A DNA stretch of 64,000 nt from assembly GCF_900105515.1 (NCBI RefSeq), contig NZ_FNSY01000001.1, forward strand, positions 3,906,001 to 3,970,000, read 5' to 3'. The translations under genes and the position numbers were made by a program. This DNA is from Streptomyces sp. 2131.1. Lineage in GTDB: Bacteria > Actinomycetota > Actinomycetes > Streptomycetales > Streptomycetaceae. This document shows positions 1 through 8,047 of this stretch, piece by piece (positions within the stretch are counted from its first letter, which is position 1; every line of letters starts with the position of its first letter). The notes under the pieces are model-generated. The model saw nothing but the letters and a program-made list of their open reading frames with translations, made no database searches and had not been told where the DNA came from.

Positions 1-591
1 CTTGGTGAAGATGTTCCGCATGTGCCGCTTGATGGTCCCCTCGGCGATGCCGAGTTTCACCGCGATCTGACGGTTGCTCATGGCCTGGGCCACCAGGGTC
101 AGTACTTCGGCCTCGCGGTCGGAGAGGCCGCCCGCGCTGTCGGGAACGGGCTGCGGTGCGCGCAGGCTGTCGGGGGACACGGAGACGGTCACGGTGCGCA
201 GCTCGCCGCCCTCGCGGGAGCGTACGGCGGAGATCAGGGTCTCGCGGCCGGTGCTCTTGTGCAGATAGCCGCTGATGCCGAGGTGCAGCAGCTCCTGGAC
301 CAGCTGCTGGCCGTCGTACATGCTCAGCACGATGATCCGCAGGCCGGGGTCGCCCTGGAGCAGCCGGCGCACCGTCGCGGGCGGATCGTTGCGCGGCATC
401 TCGATGTCGAGCAGGACGACGTCGGGGCGGTGCGCGGCGGCCAGCCGGATGGCGTCCTCGCCGTTGCCCGCCTGGGCCACGATCTCGAAGCCGGGCTCGG
501 AGCGCAGCAGGTCGCACAGGGCCTCGCGCAGCAGGGTGTGGTCGTCGGCGACGAGGATGCGGACGGATTCGGGGGTGTCGGGGGCGCTCAT
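1..591 (-). CDS. NarL/LuxR-family response regulator (3' end cut by window edge)
   Basis: This is a DNA-binding response regulator, the phospho-acceptor partner of the kinase encoded just upstream on the same strand. The visible 197 residues contain a receiver domain (about 1-125) with the acidic pair ADD near residue 15 and the phospho-acceptor Asp62 in VVLLDIEMP. A C-terminal LuxR helix-turn-helix follows (LSDREAEVLTLVAQAMSNRQIA, then TIKRHMRNIFTK), and the frame runs off base 1 just after the recognition helix, so only a few residues are missing. The ATG start lies in an ATGA overlap with the kinase stop codon, which indicates translational coupling. Target genes cannot be read from this window. 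Confidence 0.93.
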   Translation of the reverse strand, partial: MSAPDTPESVRILVADDHTLLREALCDLLRSEPGFEIVAQAGNGEDAIRLAAAHRPDVVLLDIEMPRNDPPATVRRLLQGDPGLRIIVLSMYDGQQLVQELLHLGISGYLHKSTGRETLISAVRSREGGELRTVTVSVSPDSLRAPQPVPDSAGGLSDREAEVLTLVAQAMSNRQIAVKLGIAEGTIKRHMRNIFTK

Positions 592-1700
592 CGGAGAGCC
601 TGGTCCTCCTTGATCGGTATCCACATGGTGACGTGCGTCCCCCGCCCGGCCGAGGAGCCGATGTGGAGCGTGCCGCCCAGCAGGTCGGTGCGTTCCTGGA
701 GGCCGGTGAGGCCGTTGGTGCGGCCGCCGGCGAGTACCTGTTCGGCGTCGAAGCCGAGGCCGTCGTCGATGATCTCGCACTGGATCTCGTGCGGGGCGAT
801 GTCGATGTGGACGACGATGTTCCCCGCGTCCGCGTGCCGGAAGGCGTTGCGCAGGCACTCGCGGACCATGACGAACACCTCCTCGGCGACCGGGGCCGGA
901 ATCCACTCGTCCAGACCCCGCACCCACAGCTGTACGGGGACGCCCTCGTCCCCCATGGAAGCGACGAAGTCGGCGAGCGCCGCCTCCAGGCAGCCGGTGA
1001 TGGCCGGGCGGCGCAGCTCGGTGACCAGCTCCCTGGTGTGGGCCAGGGTCTCCAGGATGGCGTCCTGAGCCGCCCGCACCTCCTTGGGCACGTCGGCGTT
1101 CTGCCGGGCCACCTGGAGCTCGTACAGCTCCAGCTGGCGCATGGCGAGGCTGAGGGAGTTGCCGATCTGGTCGTGGATCTCGCGGGCGAGCTTGCGGTGG
1201 CCCTTGTCGTGCACCTCGCGGACCCGGGCGAGCATGAACGAGTCGTACGCGATCGAGCCGACCTCAAGGCGGCGGCCGATGCCCTGCTGGAGGGCCCGGA
1301 TGGCCGCCGCGTACGCCTTGTCGGCGCCCTCGATGCCGGCGGTGCACTCCAGGAGGCGCTCCAGGACGGTGTCGAAGAGGATGACACCGGCCCGCACCGA
1401 GTGCGTGAGGTGGACGCCCTGCTGGACCCGGGCGCTGCCGAGGTCGACGACCTCGGCGATGTGGCTGTCGGAGACCTCCGTCAGGCCGGCCTCCAGGCTG
1501 TCGGCGCAGTCACGGAAGACCCGGCGGCCCTGTAACTCGCACTGCGCCCAGACTTCTTGTTCGGCGGCGAGCGGGCTGCTGATCCCGCGGAGCCGGGCGT
1601 GGTAGAGGGCGATCACCTCGTCCTCGTACGCCCTGAAGCGGTTCGCGGGCGGGCCGCCCTGGCGGCTGCCGAGGCGGCTCTGCGCCGGTTCTCTCATCAC
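588..1700 (-). CDS. Cytoplasmic sensor histidine kinase, NarL-partner class (HisKA_3)
   Basis: The 370-residue kinase has no obvious membrane segment, so it probably senses an internal signal. Residues 1-160 are a helical, otherwise unrecognised input region. His176 in LAREIHDQIGNS is the predicted phosphorylation site of a HisKA_3 dimerisation domain. The HATPase domain follows, with an N-box (VRECLRNAFRHA) and G-box motifs (DDGLGFD, then GLTGLQERTDLLGG). It is translationally coupled to the response regulator at 591. The start ATG at 1700 follows a GGGGGAGGAAAGC leader, a good ribosome binding site. Confidence 0.92.
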   Translation of the reverse strand: MMREPAQSRLGSRQGGPPANRFRAYEDEVIALYHARLRGISSPLAAEQEVWAQCELQGRRVFRDCADSLEAGLTEVSDSHIAEVVDLGSARVQQGVHLTHSVRAGVILFDTVLERLLECTAGIEGADKAYAAAIRALQQGIGRRLEVGSIAYDSFMLARVREVHDKGHRKLAREIHDQIGNSLSLAMRQLELYELQVARQNADVPKEVRAAQDAILETLAHTRELVTELRRPAITGCLEAALADFVASMGDEGVPVQLWVRGLDEWIPAPVAEEVFVMVRECLRNAFRHADAGNIVVHIDIAPHEIQCEIIDDGLGFDAEQVLAGGRTNGLTGLQERTDLLGGTLHIGSSAGRGTHVTMWIPIKEDQALR

Positions 1701-1811
1701 GCTTTCCTCCCCCGGGGCTCAACTGCTTCTCAAGCGCTGAACCGGTGCAGGATAAGCCGATTTGCGGACTGCGTGGCGGTGATGGCTGGAATCAGCCAGG
1801 TGTCCCACGTC

Positions 1812-2117
1812 TCAGTGGCGGCGGCGCAGGACGGCGGCGCGCACCTTCAGCAGGTTGGGCACCAGCGTGTAGACGACGGCCGGCACGACGATCCCGGTGA
1901 TCACCAGGGTGCGCAGGAGCATCGGGAACCCCTTCACGTAAGGGCCGACCAGCAGCTGCACGACGGTCAGGGCCGAGAAGACCGCGATCCAGGTGAGCAG
2001 TGCACGCATGTGGACGGAGGGCAGTCCGGCCGGCTGGGCGGGGGCGGCGGACCGGGGCTGATTCCGGTCGGCGGCGGCGGTGGCGGAAGTGGCGGCGGGG
2101 CGGGCGACGGTGGTCAT
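1812..2117 (-). CDS. Small two-helix membrane protein of unknown function
   Basis: I do not recognise a function. From the ATG at 2117 the product is about 101 residues: a Ala/Pro-rich N-terminus followed by two hydrophobic stretches (around LLTWIAVFSALTVVQLLV and LVITGIVVPAVVYTLV) and a basic tail ending RRRH. Longer in-frame starts exist at 2129 and 2240, but they add low-complexity residues and the last one enters the operator region. The gene is divergent from the tetR gene at 2307, and the dyad at 2235-2277 sits between them, so it is the likely target of that repressor. It resembles the short DUF2798-like proteins often found beside TetR genes; that is inference. Confidence 0.7.
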   Translation of the reverse strand: MTTVARPAATSATAAADRNQPRSAAPAQPAGLPSVHMRALLTWIAVFSALTVVQLLVGPYVKGFPMLLRTLVITGIVVPAVVYTLVPNLLKVRAAVLRRRH

Positions 2118-2234
2118 GAGAAGTCCCATCCAGGTTGGTGTGCGGTGCGTACGGAATGCGGTACGGGCGGTGCTGTCGCAGGTCCTGTCCTGGGGCCTGG
2201 GCGGTGGTGCTGCCCTCGGCGACGTGTTCCACTC

Positions 2235-2277
2235 TGCCAACCAACTAGTTGGATGTCAACCATCCAGTTGGTTGGCA
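2235..2277. promoter_or_regulatory. Probable TetR operator between divergent genes
   Basis: Two perfect 12-bp inverted arms, TGCCAACCAACT (2235-2246) and AGTTGGTTGGCA (2266-2277), are separated by 19 bp. The left arm is also part of a self-complementary CCAACTAGTTGG (2241-2252). The site lies 30 bp upstream of the tetR start and overlaps the zone expected for both divergent promoters. It is one of the few AT-containing stretches here. Repressor binding is inferred from position and symmetry. Confidence 0.75.
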
Positions 2278-2306
2278 TCTGCGGGAAGCCGTTCTACGCT
2301 GGTGTC

Positions 2307-2906
2307 ATGACCTCGGACACGACCCACACCAAGGAACGGCTCCTCGCTGCGGCGAAGGAGGAATTCGCGGCTCACGGCATTGCCGGGGCGCGCGTCGACC
2401 GCATCGCGGAGCTGGCTGGCGTGAACAAGGAACGGATCTACGGCTACTTCGGCAACAAGCAGAAGCTGTTCGACGCCGTCGTGGGGCGTGCGCTGGACGA
2501 GCTCGCCGCAGCCGTCCCGCTCAAGGGCGGCGACGACCCCGCCGAGTACGTGGGCCGGGTGTACGACTTCCACCGCGACAACCCGGTCCTCGTCCGCCTC
2601 TTCTTCTGGGAGGGCCTGCACTACCGCGACGGCGTCCTGCCCAACGAGGAGGGCCGCCGCAGCCACTACGAGGAGAAGATCGCCGCCCTCGCCGAGAGCT
2701 TCGGGACCGAGGCGTCGCCGCAGGTCGCGGCCTGTCTGCTGAGCCTGATCGGGCTCGCCGCCTGGCCGAACGCGGTGCCGCAGCTGGCCCGGCTGATCAT
2801 CGGCCCCGACGCGGAGGCGGCCGGCGGCCTCGACCTGCGCGCCCACGTCGTGGCCTTCGCCCGGCAGGCCCTCTCCGACGTCCCGCTCGCCGCTCCGGCG
2901 GCCTGA
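2307..2906 (+). CDS. TetR/AcrR-family transcriptional repressor
   Basis: The 199-residue regulator has a typical TetR N-terminal helix-turn-helix at residues 7-52 (ERLLAAAKEEFAAHGIAGAR, then RIYGYFGNKQKLFDAVV). The effector-binding half contains an FFWEGLHYRDGV segment. A TACGCT -10-like hexamer (2295-2300) ends six bases before the ATG, so the transcript may be leaderless. A dyad upstream suggests autoregulation and control of the divergent membrane-protein gene. The ligand is unknown. Confidence 0.9.
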   Translation: MTSDTTHTKERLLAAAKEEFAAHGIAGARVDRIAELAGVNKERIYGYFGNKQKLFDAVVGRALDELAAAVPLKGGDDPAEYVGRVYDFHRDNPVLVRLFFWEGLHYRDGVLPNEEGRRSHYEEKIAALAESFGTEASPQVAACLLSLIGLAAWPNAVPQLARLIIGPDAEAAGGLDLRAHVVAFARQALSDVPLAAPAA

Positions 2907-2932
2907 AGCGTTCCCCGCCCCGTCCTCCCGGC

Positions 2933-2959
2933 AGCCGGATACCCCCGAGGTATCCGGCT
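2933..2959 (+). terminator. Hairpin downstream of tetR
   Basis: AGCCGGATACC (2933-2943) and GGTATCCGGCT (2949-2959) form a perfect 11-bp stem with a 5-nt loop, 27 bases after the tetR stop codon. There is no U tract, as is usual in Streptomyces. An operator role for the downstream luxR gene is possible because it also lies about 130 bp upstream of that start. Confidence 0.55.
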
Positions 2960-3088
2960 ACTACTTTCGGTCCGCGGCCACCCGGACTAGGAGGCAGTGA
3001 CGGCCTCCACGGCCCTTCGCGCGTCTAGCGTTCCTTGCATACGGGTGGCCCCAGCGGTCACCGACAAGGACCCCTGGGGGTAAGGGCA

Positions 3089-3892
3089 ATGTCGCAGAAC
3101 CGCGCGGCTCTAGCAGTCGCCTCTCCGCCGGTACGTTCCACCACCACCGCCACCGCCTCGCCGCTGATCCCGCAGCAGGCGACCCACGTCATCCTCTCCG
3201 TCCGAGACGACCTCCAGCGCTACGGCCTGGAGCGCATGCTCGGTGCCGTGGACGCGGCCGGCACCTGCCGGTCCTTCGCGGAGCTCTCGGCCGCCGTGGA
3301 CGCCGTCCACGACCCGCGGACCGACCTCCTGCTCATCGTCCCGGAGCCGGCGGACCTGGACGGCGACTCCGTACTGCACCGCGTCGCCGCGTACGGCGTG
3401 CGGGTGCTGCTGCTCCTGCCGGACACCCGGTCCGTCGACCTCGACCGGGTCGCCTCCGTGGCGGGCGCCTCTCTCCTCTTCTCCGACGGCCTCGACGCGG
3501 CGGCCCTCGGCGACATGCTCGGTGCGATGCGGGCCGGCGAGGTCCGGATACCGGCCGCCCTGACCCGGCCCCTCCTGGAGCTGGCCGGGCGCGGCCCCCG
3601 CGAGGTCCCGGCCGCGCCCCGGCTCACCCCGCGCGAGCGCGAGGCGCTGACGCTCGTCGTGGACGGCCTCAGCAACAAGCAGATCGGGCGCCGGCTGCGG
3701 ATCTCCGAGCACGGGGCGAAGCGGCTCGTCGCCAACATCCTCGCCAAGCTCAACTGCCCCAACCGCACGCTCGCCGCGGCCCGCGCCCTGCGCGAGGGCC
3801 TGTGCGGCCACCCCGCAGCCGCCCCGCGCGGCCCCCTCGCCCCGCCGGCCGCCACCCACGCGCCGGCAACCCCCTACGAAACCGGCTGGTGA
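3089..3892 (+). CDS. Orphan LuxR-type regulator with degenerate receiver (probable pathway regulator)
   Basis: The 267-residue protein has a receiver-like N-terminal half (about 30-160), but the strand that normally ends in the phospho-acceptor Asp reads LLLIVPEP, so phosphorylation is unlikely. The C-terminal LuxR helix-turn-helix is intact (LTPREREALTLVVDGLSNKQ, then ILAKLNCPNRTLAAARAL). The ATG at 3089 follows GGGGGTAAGGG; an upstream in-frame start at 3035 lacks such a site. The stop overlaps the GTG of the HAD hydrolase gene (GTGA). Its place at the head of the biosynthetic locus suggests it is a pathway-specific activator that senses a small molecule rather than a kinase; that is inference. 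Confidence 0.85.
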   Translation: MSQNRAALAVASPPVRSTTTATASPLIPQQATHVILSVRDDLQRYGLERMLGAVDAAGTCRSFAELSAAVDAVHDPRTDLLLIVPEPADLDGDSVLHRVAAYGVRVLLLLPDTRSVDLDRVASVAGASLLFSDGLDAAALGDMLGAMRAGEVRIPAALTRPLLELAGRGPREVPAAPRLTPREREALTLVVDGLSNKQIGRRLRISEHGAKRLVANILAKLNCPNRTLAAARALREGLCGHPAAAPRGPLAPPAATHAPATPYETGW

Positions 3893-4695
3893 ACGACGTG
3901 ATGAGCCCTGTGACCGGTGCTACCCGCGCCGCCTTCTTCGACGTCGACGAGACGCTGATCAACACCAAGAGCATGTTCGACTTCCTGCGGTTCTGGATGG
4001 CCCGCCACGGCGACGACGGCTCAGGACACGCGGCCGTGATGGCCGGCGTCCGCGAGGCCGCCGCCTCCGGCGTCCACCGCTCGGAGATCAACCGCCGCTA
4101 CTACCGCCGGTTCGCCGGGGTCGCGATGGAGGAGCTGCACACCGCCGGGCGCGAGTGGTACGAGGAGTACCGGCGCGGGCCCGCCGCCGTCACCGTCGCC
4201 ACCTGGGCAGCGGCGAGCCGGCACCGGGAGGCGGGGGACCTGGTGGTGCTGGTCTCCGGCTCGTTCCGGGGCTGCCTGGACCCGCTGGCCGAGGACCTGG
4301 GGGCCGACCTCATCCTCTGCTCGGAGCCGGTGGTGGGGCCCGACGGGCTGCTCACCGGTGAGGTGGTGCGCCCGATGATCGGCTCCGTGAAGGCCGACGC
4401 GGTCCGCGAGACCGTCGCCGGACTCGGCCTGAACGCCCAGGAGTCCAGCTGTTACGGGGACCACGCGAGCGACCTCGACATGCTTCTCGCGGTCGGCCGC
4501 CCCGTGGTCGTCGGCGGCACGGACCGGGTCCTGATGGAGCACGCCCAGCGCCTGGACTGGCCGGTCCTCTCGGCGGCCCCGGGCCAGCTGCGTACGGCGG
4601 GAGCCTGGGCGGCGGCCGAGCTGACGGGCCTCGCGGACCGGGGAGCCGCGACCGGCGCCCGGCTCACCGCGCCCGTCGCAGCGCGATCGCGGTGA
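3889..4695 (+). CDS. HAD-superfamily (SerB-like, HAD-IB) phosphatase
   Basis: The start is GTG at 3889, overlapping the luxR stop, or ATG four codons later. The product of about 268 residues carries HAD motif I FFDVDETLI with the nucleophile and acid/base Asp pair (DVDET), a motif II-like VVLVSGSF, a lysine region (GSVKADAV), and motif IV CYGDHASDLDM. This order matches HAD-IB hydrolases such as phosphoserine phosphatase. The substrate is unknown. Translational coupling to the regulator and position beside the PPTase and ligase genes suggest removal of a phosphate from a pathway intermediate. The 3' end overlaps the convergent PPTase gene by 32 bases. Confidence 0.82.
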   Translation: MNDVMSPVTGATRAAFFDVDETLINTKSMFDFLRFWMARHGDDGSGHAAVMAGVREAAASGVHRSEINRRYYRRFAGVAMEELHTAGREWYEEYRRGPAAVTVATWAAASRHREAGDLVVLVSGSFRGCLDPLAEDLGADLILCSEPVVGPDGLLTGEVVRPMIGSVKADAVRETVAGLGLNAQESSCYGDHASDLDMLLAVGRPVVVGGTDRVLMEHAQRLDWPVLSAAPGQLRTAGAWAAAELTGLADRGAATGARLTAPVAARSR

Positions 4696-5326
4696 GCACC
4701 AGCCCCTCGCGCACCGCCCAGTGGCCGGTGAACCAGCCCAGGCGGGCGCCGTCCACCACGGGCCCGGGCACCATCAGCCGGGCCCGGAAGGTGCCGGCCT
4801 CCGGGTCGAACGCCAGCCGGGCGTCCCGGAAGCCGAGCCAGCGGCCGGTGAGCGGGTACCACGTCTTGTAGACGGTCTCCTTGGCGCTGAACATCACCGT
4901 GGGCCAGTGCACTTCGGGTCTGGCCCGGGCCAGCTCGGCCAGGTGCTCGCGCTCGGACGGCACCGAGATGTGCCGCACCATCGACTCCTCCAGCGGCGCG
5001 TGGCGCTCGGCGTCGATCCCGACGCTGTGGAACCGGTCGCTGCGGGACAGCGCCGCCGCCCGGTAGCCGTCGCAGTGCGTCATGCTGCCGGTCACCCCGG
5101 CGGGCCAGCGCGGTTCGCCCTTGGCACCCGGCAGGACCGGGGCGGGGGGCACCCCGAGTGCCGACATGGCCGTGCGGGCGCAGTGCCGGGTGGTCGTGAA
5201 CTCCCGGCGCCGGTGTTCCACGCACTTCGCGAGCAACGGCTCCTCCTCCGGCAGGACTCGGGCTTCGGGGAGGTCGGCGGTGGTGTCGGCGCAGGCGACG
5301 GCGGACGGCAGGATCTGCTGGATCAC
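4664..5326 (-). CDS. 4'-phosphopantetheinyl transferase, Sfp/EntD type
   Basis: The enzyme transfers phosphopantetheine from CoA to a carrier-protein serine. The 220-residue protein has the WPAGVTGSMTHCDGY region, the Mg-binding VGIDAE motif, and the family signature FSAKETVYKTWYP. The GTG at 5326 was chosen because AGGAG lies five bases upstream (CCAGGAGCAGAAGTG); the longer ATG start at 5413 adds a Pro/Arg-rich segment without support. It is transcribed away from the ligase operon across a shared control region. The only carrier protein in this window is encoded at 7721, which is its likely substrate. Confidence 0.93.
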   Translation of the reverse strand: MIQQILPSAVACADTTADLPEARVLPEEEPLLAKCVEHRRREFTTTRHCARTAMSALGVPPAPVLPGAKGEPRWPAGVTGSMTHCDGYRAAALSRSDRFHSVGIDAERHAPLEESMVRHISVPSEREHLAELARARPEVHWPTVMFSAKETVYKTWYPLTGRWLGFRDARLAFDPEAGTFRARLMVPGPVVDGARLGWFTGHWAVREGLVLTAIALRRAR

Positions 5327-5634
5327 TTCTGCTCCTGGGGGCAACGCGCCGGAAAGCCGGCGCACCGGGGCCGGCCGTATTCGGCGGCCCGCTGCCATCC
5401 CAGGACAGGTCACGGCAGTCGTGCGTTACGCCTCCGAGCATGCGCCCGTCGATGCCTCTTCCGCTACATGCCCTTTCGGCTACCCCGTACCCCTGCCCGA
5501 ACGGGTACCCCGGAAAGCCATTCCGTACGGCCACTCCGTACGGGGGCTCATAAAAGCCATATTGAGCGACGAATTACCCCGGGCTAGCTTCGAATCATCG
5601 AAATCCGAAAGAAATCACCCCCCAGGAGAAAACG
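5327..5634. other. Divergent control region between PPTase and ligase operon
   Basis: This 308-base gene-free stretch is richer in A+T than its surroundings at its right end. It holds the operon promoter (5562-5590), two copies of TCCGTACGG spaced 13 bp apart (5522-5530 and 5535-5543), and a CCGTACCCC / GGGTACCCC pair around 5485-5512. These repeats could be binding sites for the LuxR regulator encoded at 3089. No small ORF with convincing features is visible. Confidence 0.5.
5562..5590 (+). promoter_or_regulatory. Promoter of the ligase-SDR-ACP operon
   Basis: TTGAGC (5562-5567) and TAGCTT (5585-5590) are separated by 17 bp, a good match to the housekeeping sigma (HrdB) consensus. Transcription would start near 5597, leaving a 38-nt leader with CCAGGAGAAAACG before the ATG at 5635. 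Confidence 0.65.
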
Positions 5635-6978
5635 ATGCCCCATCCGTTTCTGACCCGACTGGAATCCTTCCGGGATTCCGAGGCCGTCGCCTTCGAGGGC
5701 CGCAGCTACCGCTACGAGGACCTGCTGAGGCTCGTCGGCGAGTGGCGGCTCTTCCTCGACCGGTACGAGGTCCGCGCCGGCGAGGTCGTCACGCTGGAGG
5801 GCGCGTACTCCCCGCAGGCATGCGCCGGTCTGCTGGCGCTGATCGAGCGCGGGGTCGTCGTCGTCCCGCTCGGCACCCTGCCGGCCGCGAAGCGCGCGGA
5901 GTTCCTGGACGTGGCCGAGGTCGAGGTCGTCGTCAAGGTCGACGAGGGCGGCGTACACCGCTGCGAGCGCACCGGCCGCACCGCGGACCACGCGCTCTAC
6001 CGGGAGCTGCGGGACGCGGGCCGGCCCGGCCTGGTGCTGTTCAGCTCGGGCACGACCGGCCGCAGCAAGGCGTCGGTGCTCGACTTCGACAAGGTGCTCG
6101 CGCGGTACGGCGAGCCCACCCGCCCCTCGCGCATCCTGTCCTTCCTGAGCCTGGACCACATCGGCGGCGTCAACACCCTGCTGTACACGCTCAGCCAGGG
6201 CGGCACCGTGGTCACGGTCGCCGAGCGAACCCCGGAGGCCGTCTTCGAGGCGATAGCCGAGCACCGGGTGCAGATCCTGCCGACCACCCCGACCTTCCTG
6301 AACATGGTGCTGATCTCCGGCGCCCACGAGCGCTACGCCACCGACTCGCTGAAGCTCGTCACGTACGGCACCGAACCCATGCCGCTCCAGACGCTGCGCC
6401 GGCTCGGCGAGGCGCTGCCGGGCGTACGGCTGAAACAGACGTACGGGCTGTCCGAGCTGGGCATCCTGCCGACGCGGTCGCGCGGCGACGACACCCTGTG
6501 GGTGAAGCTCGGCTCGGCCGGCTTCGAGCACCGGATCATCGACAACATCCTGTGGATCCGCTCCGAGATGGCCATGCTCGGCTACCTCAACGCGCCCGCG
6601 CCCTTCGACGAGGAGGGGTTCTTCAACACGCAGGACGTCGTCGAGGTCGACGGCGACTGGGTGCGCATCCTGGGCCGCAACTCCGAGATCATCAACGTCG
6701 GCGGCGAGAAGGTCTACCCCAGCGAGGTCGAGAGCGTCCTGCTGGAGGTCGAGAACATCGCGGAGGCCACCGTCAGCGGCCGCCCGAGCCCGGTCACCGG
6801 CATGGTCGTCAAGGCGACCGTGCAGCTCGTCGAGGACGAGGACCGGCGCGCGGTGACGCGCAGGGTGCGGGAGTACTGCGGCCGGCGCCTGGAGGCGTAC
6901 AAGGTCCCGGTGCTCGTGGAGATCTCCGCCGCCCCGCAGCACTCGGAGCGGTACAAGAAGATCCGGAGCGCCGCATGA
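5635..6978 (+). CDS. Adenylate-forming acyl/aryl ligase (ANL superfamily), likely acyl-ACP loading
   Basis: The 447-residue enzyme would activate a carboxylic acid with ATP and pass it to a pantetheine thiol. Visible ANL motifs are the P-loop LFSSGTTGRSKASV, the aromatic/Glu motif QTYGLSELG, the hinge motif GRNSEIINVGGEKVYPSEVE, and a C-terminal RYKKIRS that supplies the catalytic Lys. It is shorter than most acyl-CoA synthetases (500-600) and has no carrier or reductase domain fused. The ATG follows AGGAGAAAACG. The stop overlaps the SDR start (ATGA). With an ACP two genes on, loading that ACP is the likely job; the acid is unknown. Confidence 0.88.
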   Translation: MPHPFLTRLESFRDSEAVAFEGRSYRYEDLLRLVGEWRLFLDRYEVRAGEVVTLEGAYSPQACAGLLALIERGVVVVPLGTLPAAKRAEFLDVAEVEVVVKVDEGGVHRCERTGRTADHALYRELRDAGRPGLVLFSSGTTGRSKASVLDFDKVLARYGEPTRPSRILSFLSLDHIGGVNTLLYTLSQGGTVVTVAERTPEAVFEAIAEHRVQILPTTPTFLNMVLISGAHERYATDSLKLVTYGTEPMPLQTLRRLGEALPGVRLKQTYGLSELGILPTRSRGDDTLWVKLGSAGFEHRIIDNILWIRSEMAMLGYLNAPAPFDEEGFFNTQDVVEVDGDWVRILGRNSEIINVGGEKVYPSEVESVLLEVENIAEATVSGRPSPVTGMVVKATVQLVEDEDRRAVTRRVREYCGRRLEAYKVPVLVEISAAPQHSERYKKIRSAA

Positions 6979-7727
6979 GCGCCGACGGGGCGACCGCCCC
7001 CGAGGACCGGGTCGCCCTCGTCAGCGGCGGCAGCCGCGGGCTCGGCCGGCTGCTCGTCGAGCGACTGCTCGCGGATGGCTGGCGGGTCGCCACCTTCAGC
7101 CGGTCCGCCAACGACTTCGTCAAGGACCTCCAGGCCGAGCGGGGCGACCGCTTCCTGTGGGAGGCCGCCGACCTCGGGGACCCCGATGCGCTGCGCGGGG
7201 TCGTGCGGACGACGGTGCGCAGCTTCGGCCGGGTCGACCTGCTCGTCAACAACGCGGCCGTGCTGCACCAGGAACTCTTCCTGACCACCTCCCGCAAGCA
7301 GACCGAGACGCTGATCGCGAGCAACCTGCTCGCCCCGATCACCCTCGCCCAGGCCTGCGCCCGCGCGATGACGCGCCAGGGCGGCGGCCAGATCCTCAAC
7401 ATCTCGTCCATCAACGCCATCCGCGGCTACCGGGGCGTGGCGGTCTACGCCGCCACCAAGGCCGGACTCGACGGATTCAGCCGCAGTCTGGCCCGGGAAC
7501 TCGGGGCCTTCAATATCCGGGTGAATTCGCTGGTCCCCGGATTCTTCGACAGTGACATGACCGAGGAAGTCACCGAGAGGAACCGGGAACGAATTCAGCG
7601 ACGCACCCCGCTCGGCCGGCTCGGCACCATGAACGAAATCGCCGACGCCGTTCTCTATCTCATCTCGCCCGCCTCTTCATTCATCACCGGACAGTCGATC
7701 GTCGTAGACGGAGGAATCACATGCTGA
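6975..7727 (+). CDS. Short-chain dehydrogenase/reductase (FabG-like)
   Basis: This 250-residue NAD(P)-dependent reductase has the Rossmann glycine motif VSGGSRGLGR, the structural NNAAV (NNAG-type) motif, the catalytic Ser in ISSINA, and YAATKAG with the active Tyr and Lys. The C-terminus (GQSIVVDGGITC) is typical of FabG-type enzymes. It overlaps the ligase stop by four bases and the ACP start by seven, so it is part of a tightly coupled unit. Reduction of a beta-keto or enone group on an ACP-bound intermediate is inferred from that context. Confidence 0.9.
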   Translation: MSADGATAPEDRVALVSGGSRGLGRLLVERLLADGWRVATFSRSANDFVKDLQAERGDRFLWEAADLGDPDALRGVVRTTVRSFGRVDLLVNNAAVLHQELFLTTSRKQTETLIASNLLAPITLAQACARAMTRQGGGQILNISSINAIRGYRGVAVYAATKAGLDGFSRSLARELGAFNIRVNSLVPGFFDSDMTEEVTERNRERIQRRTPLGRLGTMNEIADAVLYLISPASSFITGQSIVVDGGITC

Positions 7728-8002
7728 TCGCAGCCGACATCACCGCCCTGGTCCACCAGGAGATCAACGCCCTGCTCGCCGAGGCCGAGCGCCCGACGCA
7801 CCCCACGCTCACCGGCTCGGAGTTCCTGCACGAGCTGGGGCTCAACTCCCTGCTGCTGGCCCGCCTCGTCATCCAGCTGGAGATGGAGCTCGGCGTCGAC
7901 CCCTTCGAGGAGGAGTACGTCATCTCCGACGTCCGCACGGTCGGCGCCCTGTCCGACGCGTACGTCCGCACCGTCGAGCAGTTGGCGGCCACCGCCGTCT
8001 GA
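7721..8002 (+). CDS. Acyl carrier protein
   Basis: The 93-residue acidic helical protein carries the phosphopantetheine site at Ser43 in LGLNSLLLARL. The usual DSL triad is NSL here, a change also seen in some dedicated secondary-metabolism carriers. Helix II and III sequences (LEMELGVDPFEE, TVGALSDAYV) fit the fold. It starts inside the SDR gene and is probably modified by the PPTase encoded at 4664-5326 and loaded by the ligase at 5635. Confidence 0.9.
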   Translation: MLIAADITALVHQEINALLAEAERPTHPTLTGSEFLHELGLNSLLLARLVIQLEMELGVDPFEEEYVISDVRTVGALSDAYVRTVEQLAATAV

Positions 8003-8047
8003 GCACGGCACCCGCCCGCACCAGCCCCACACTCTGGAGGGATCGAC

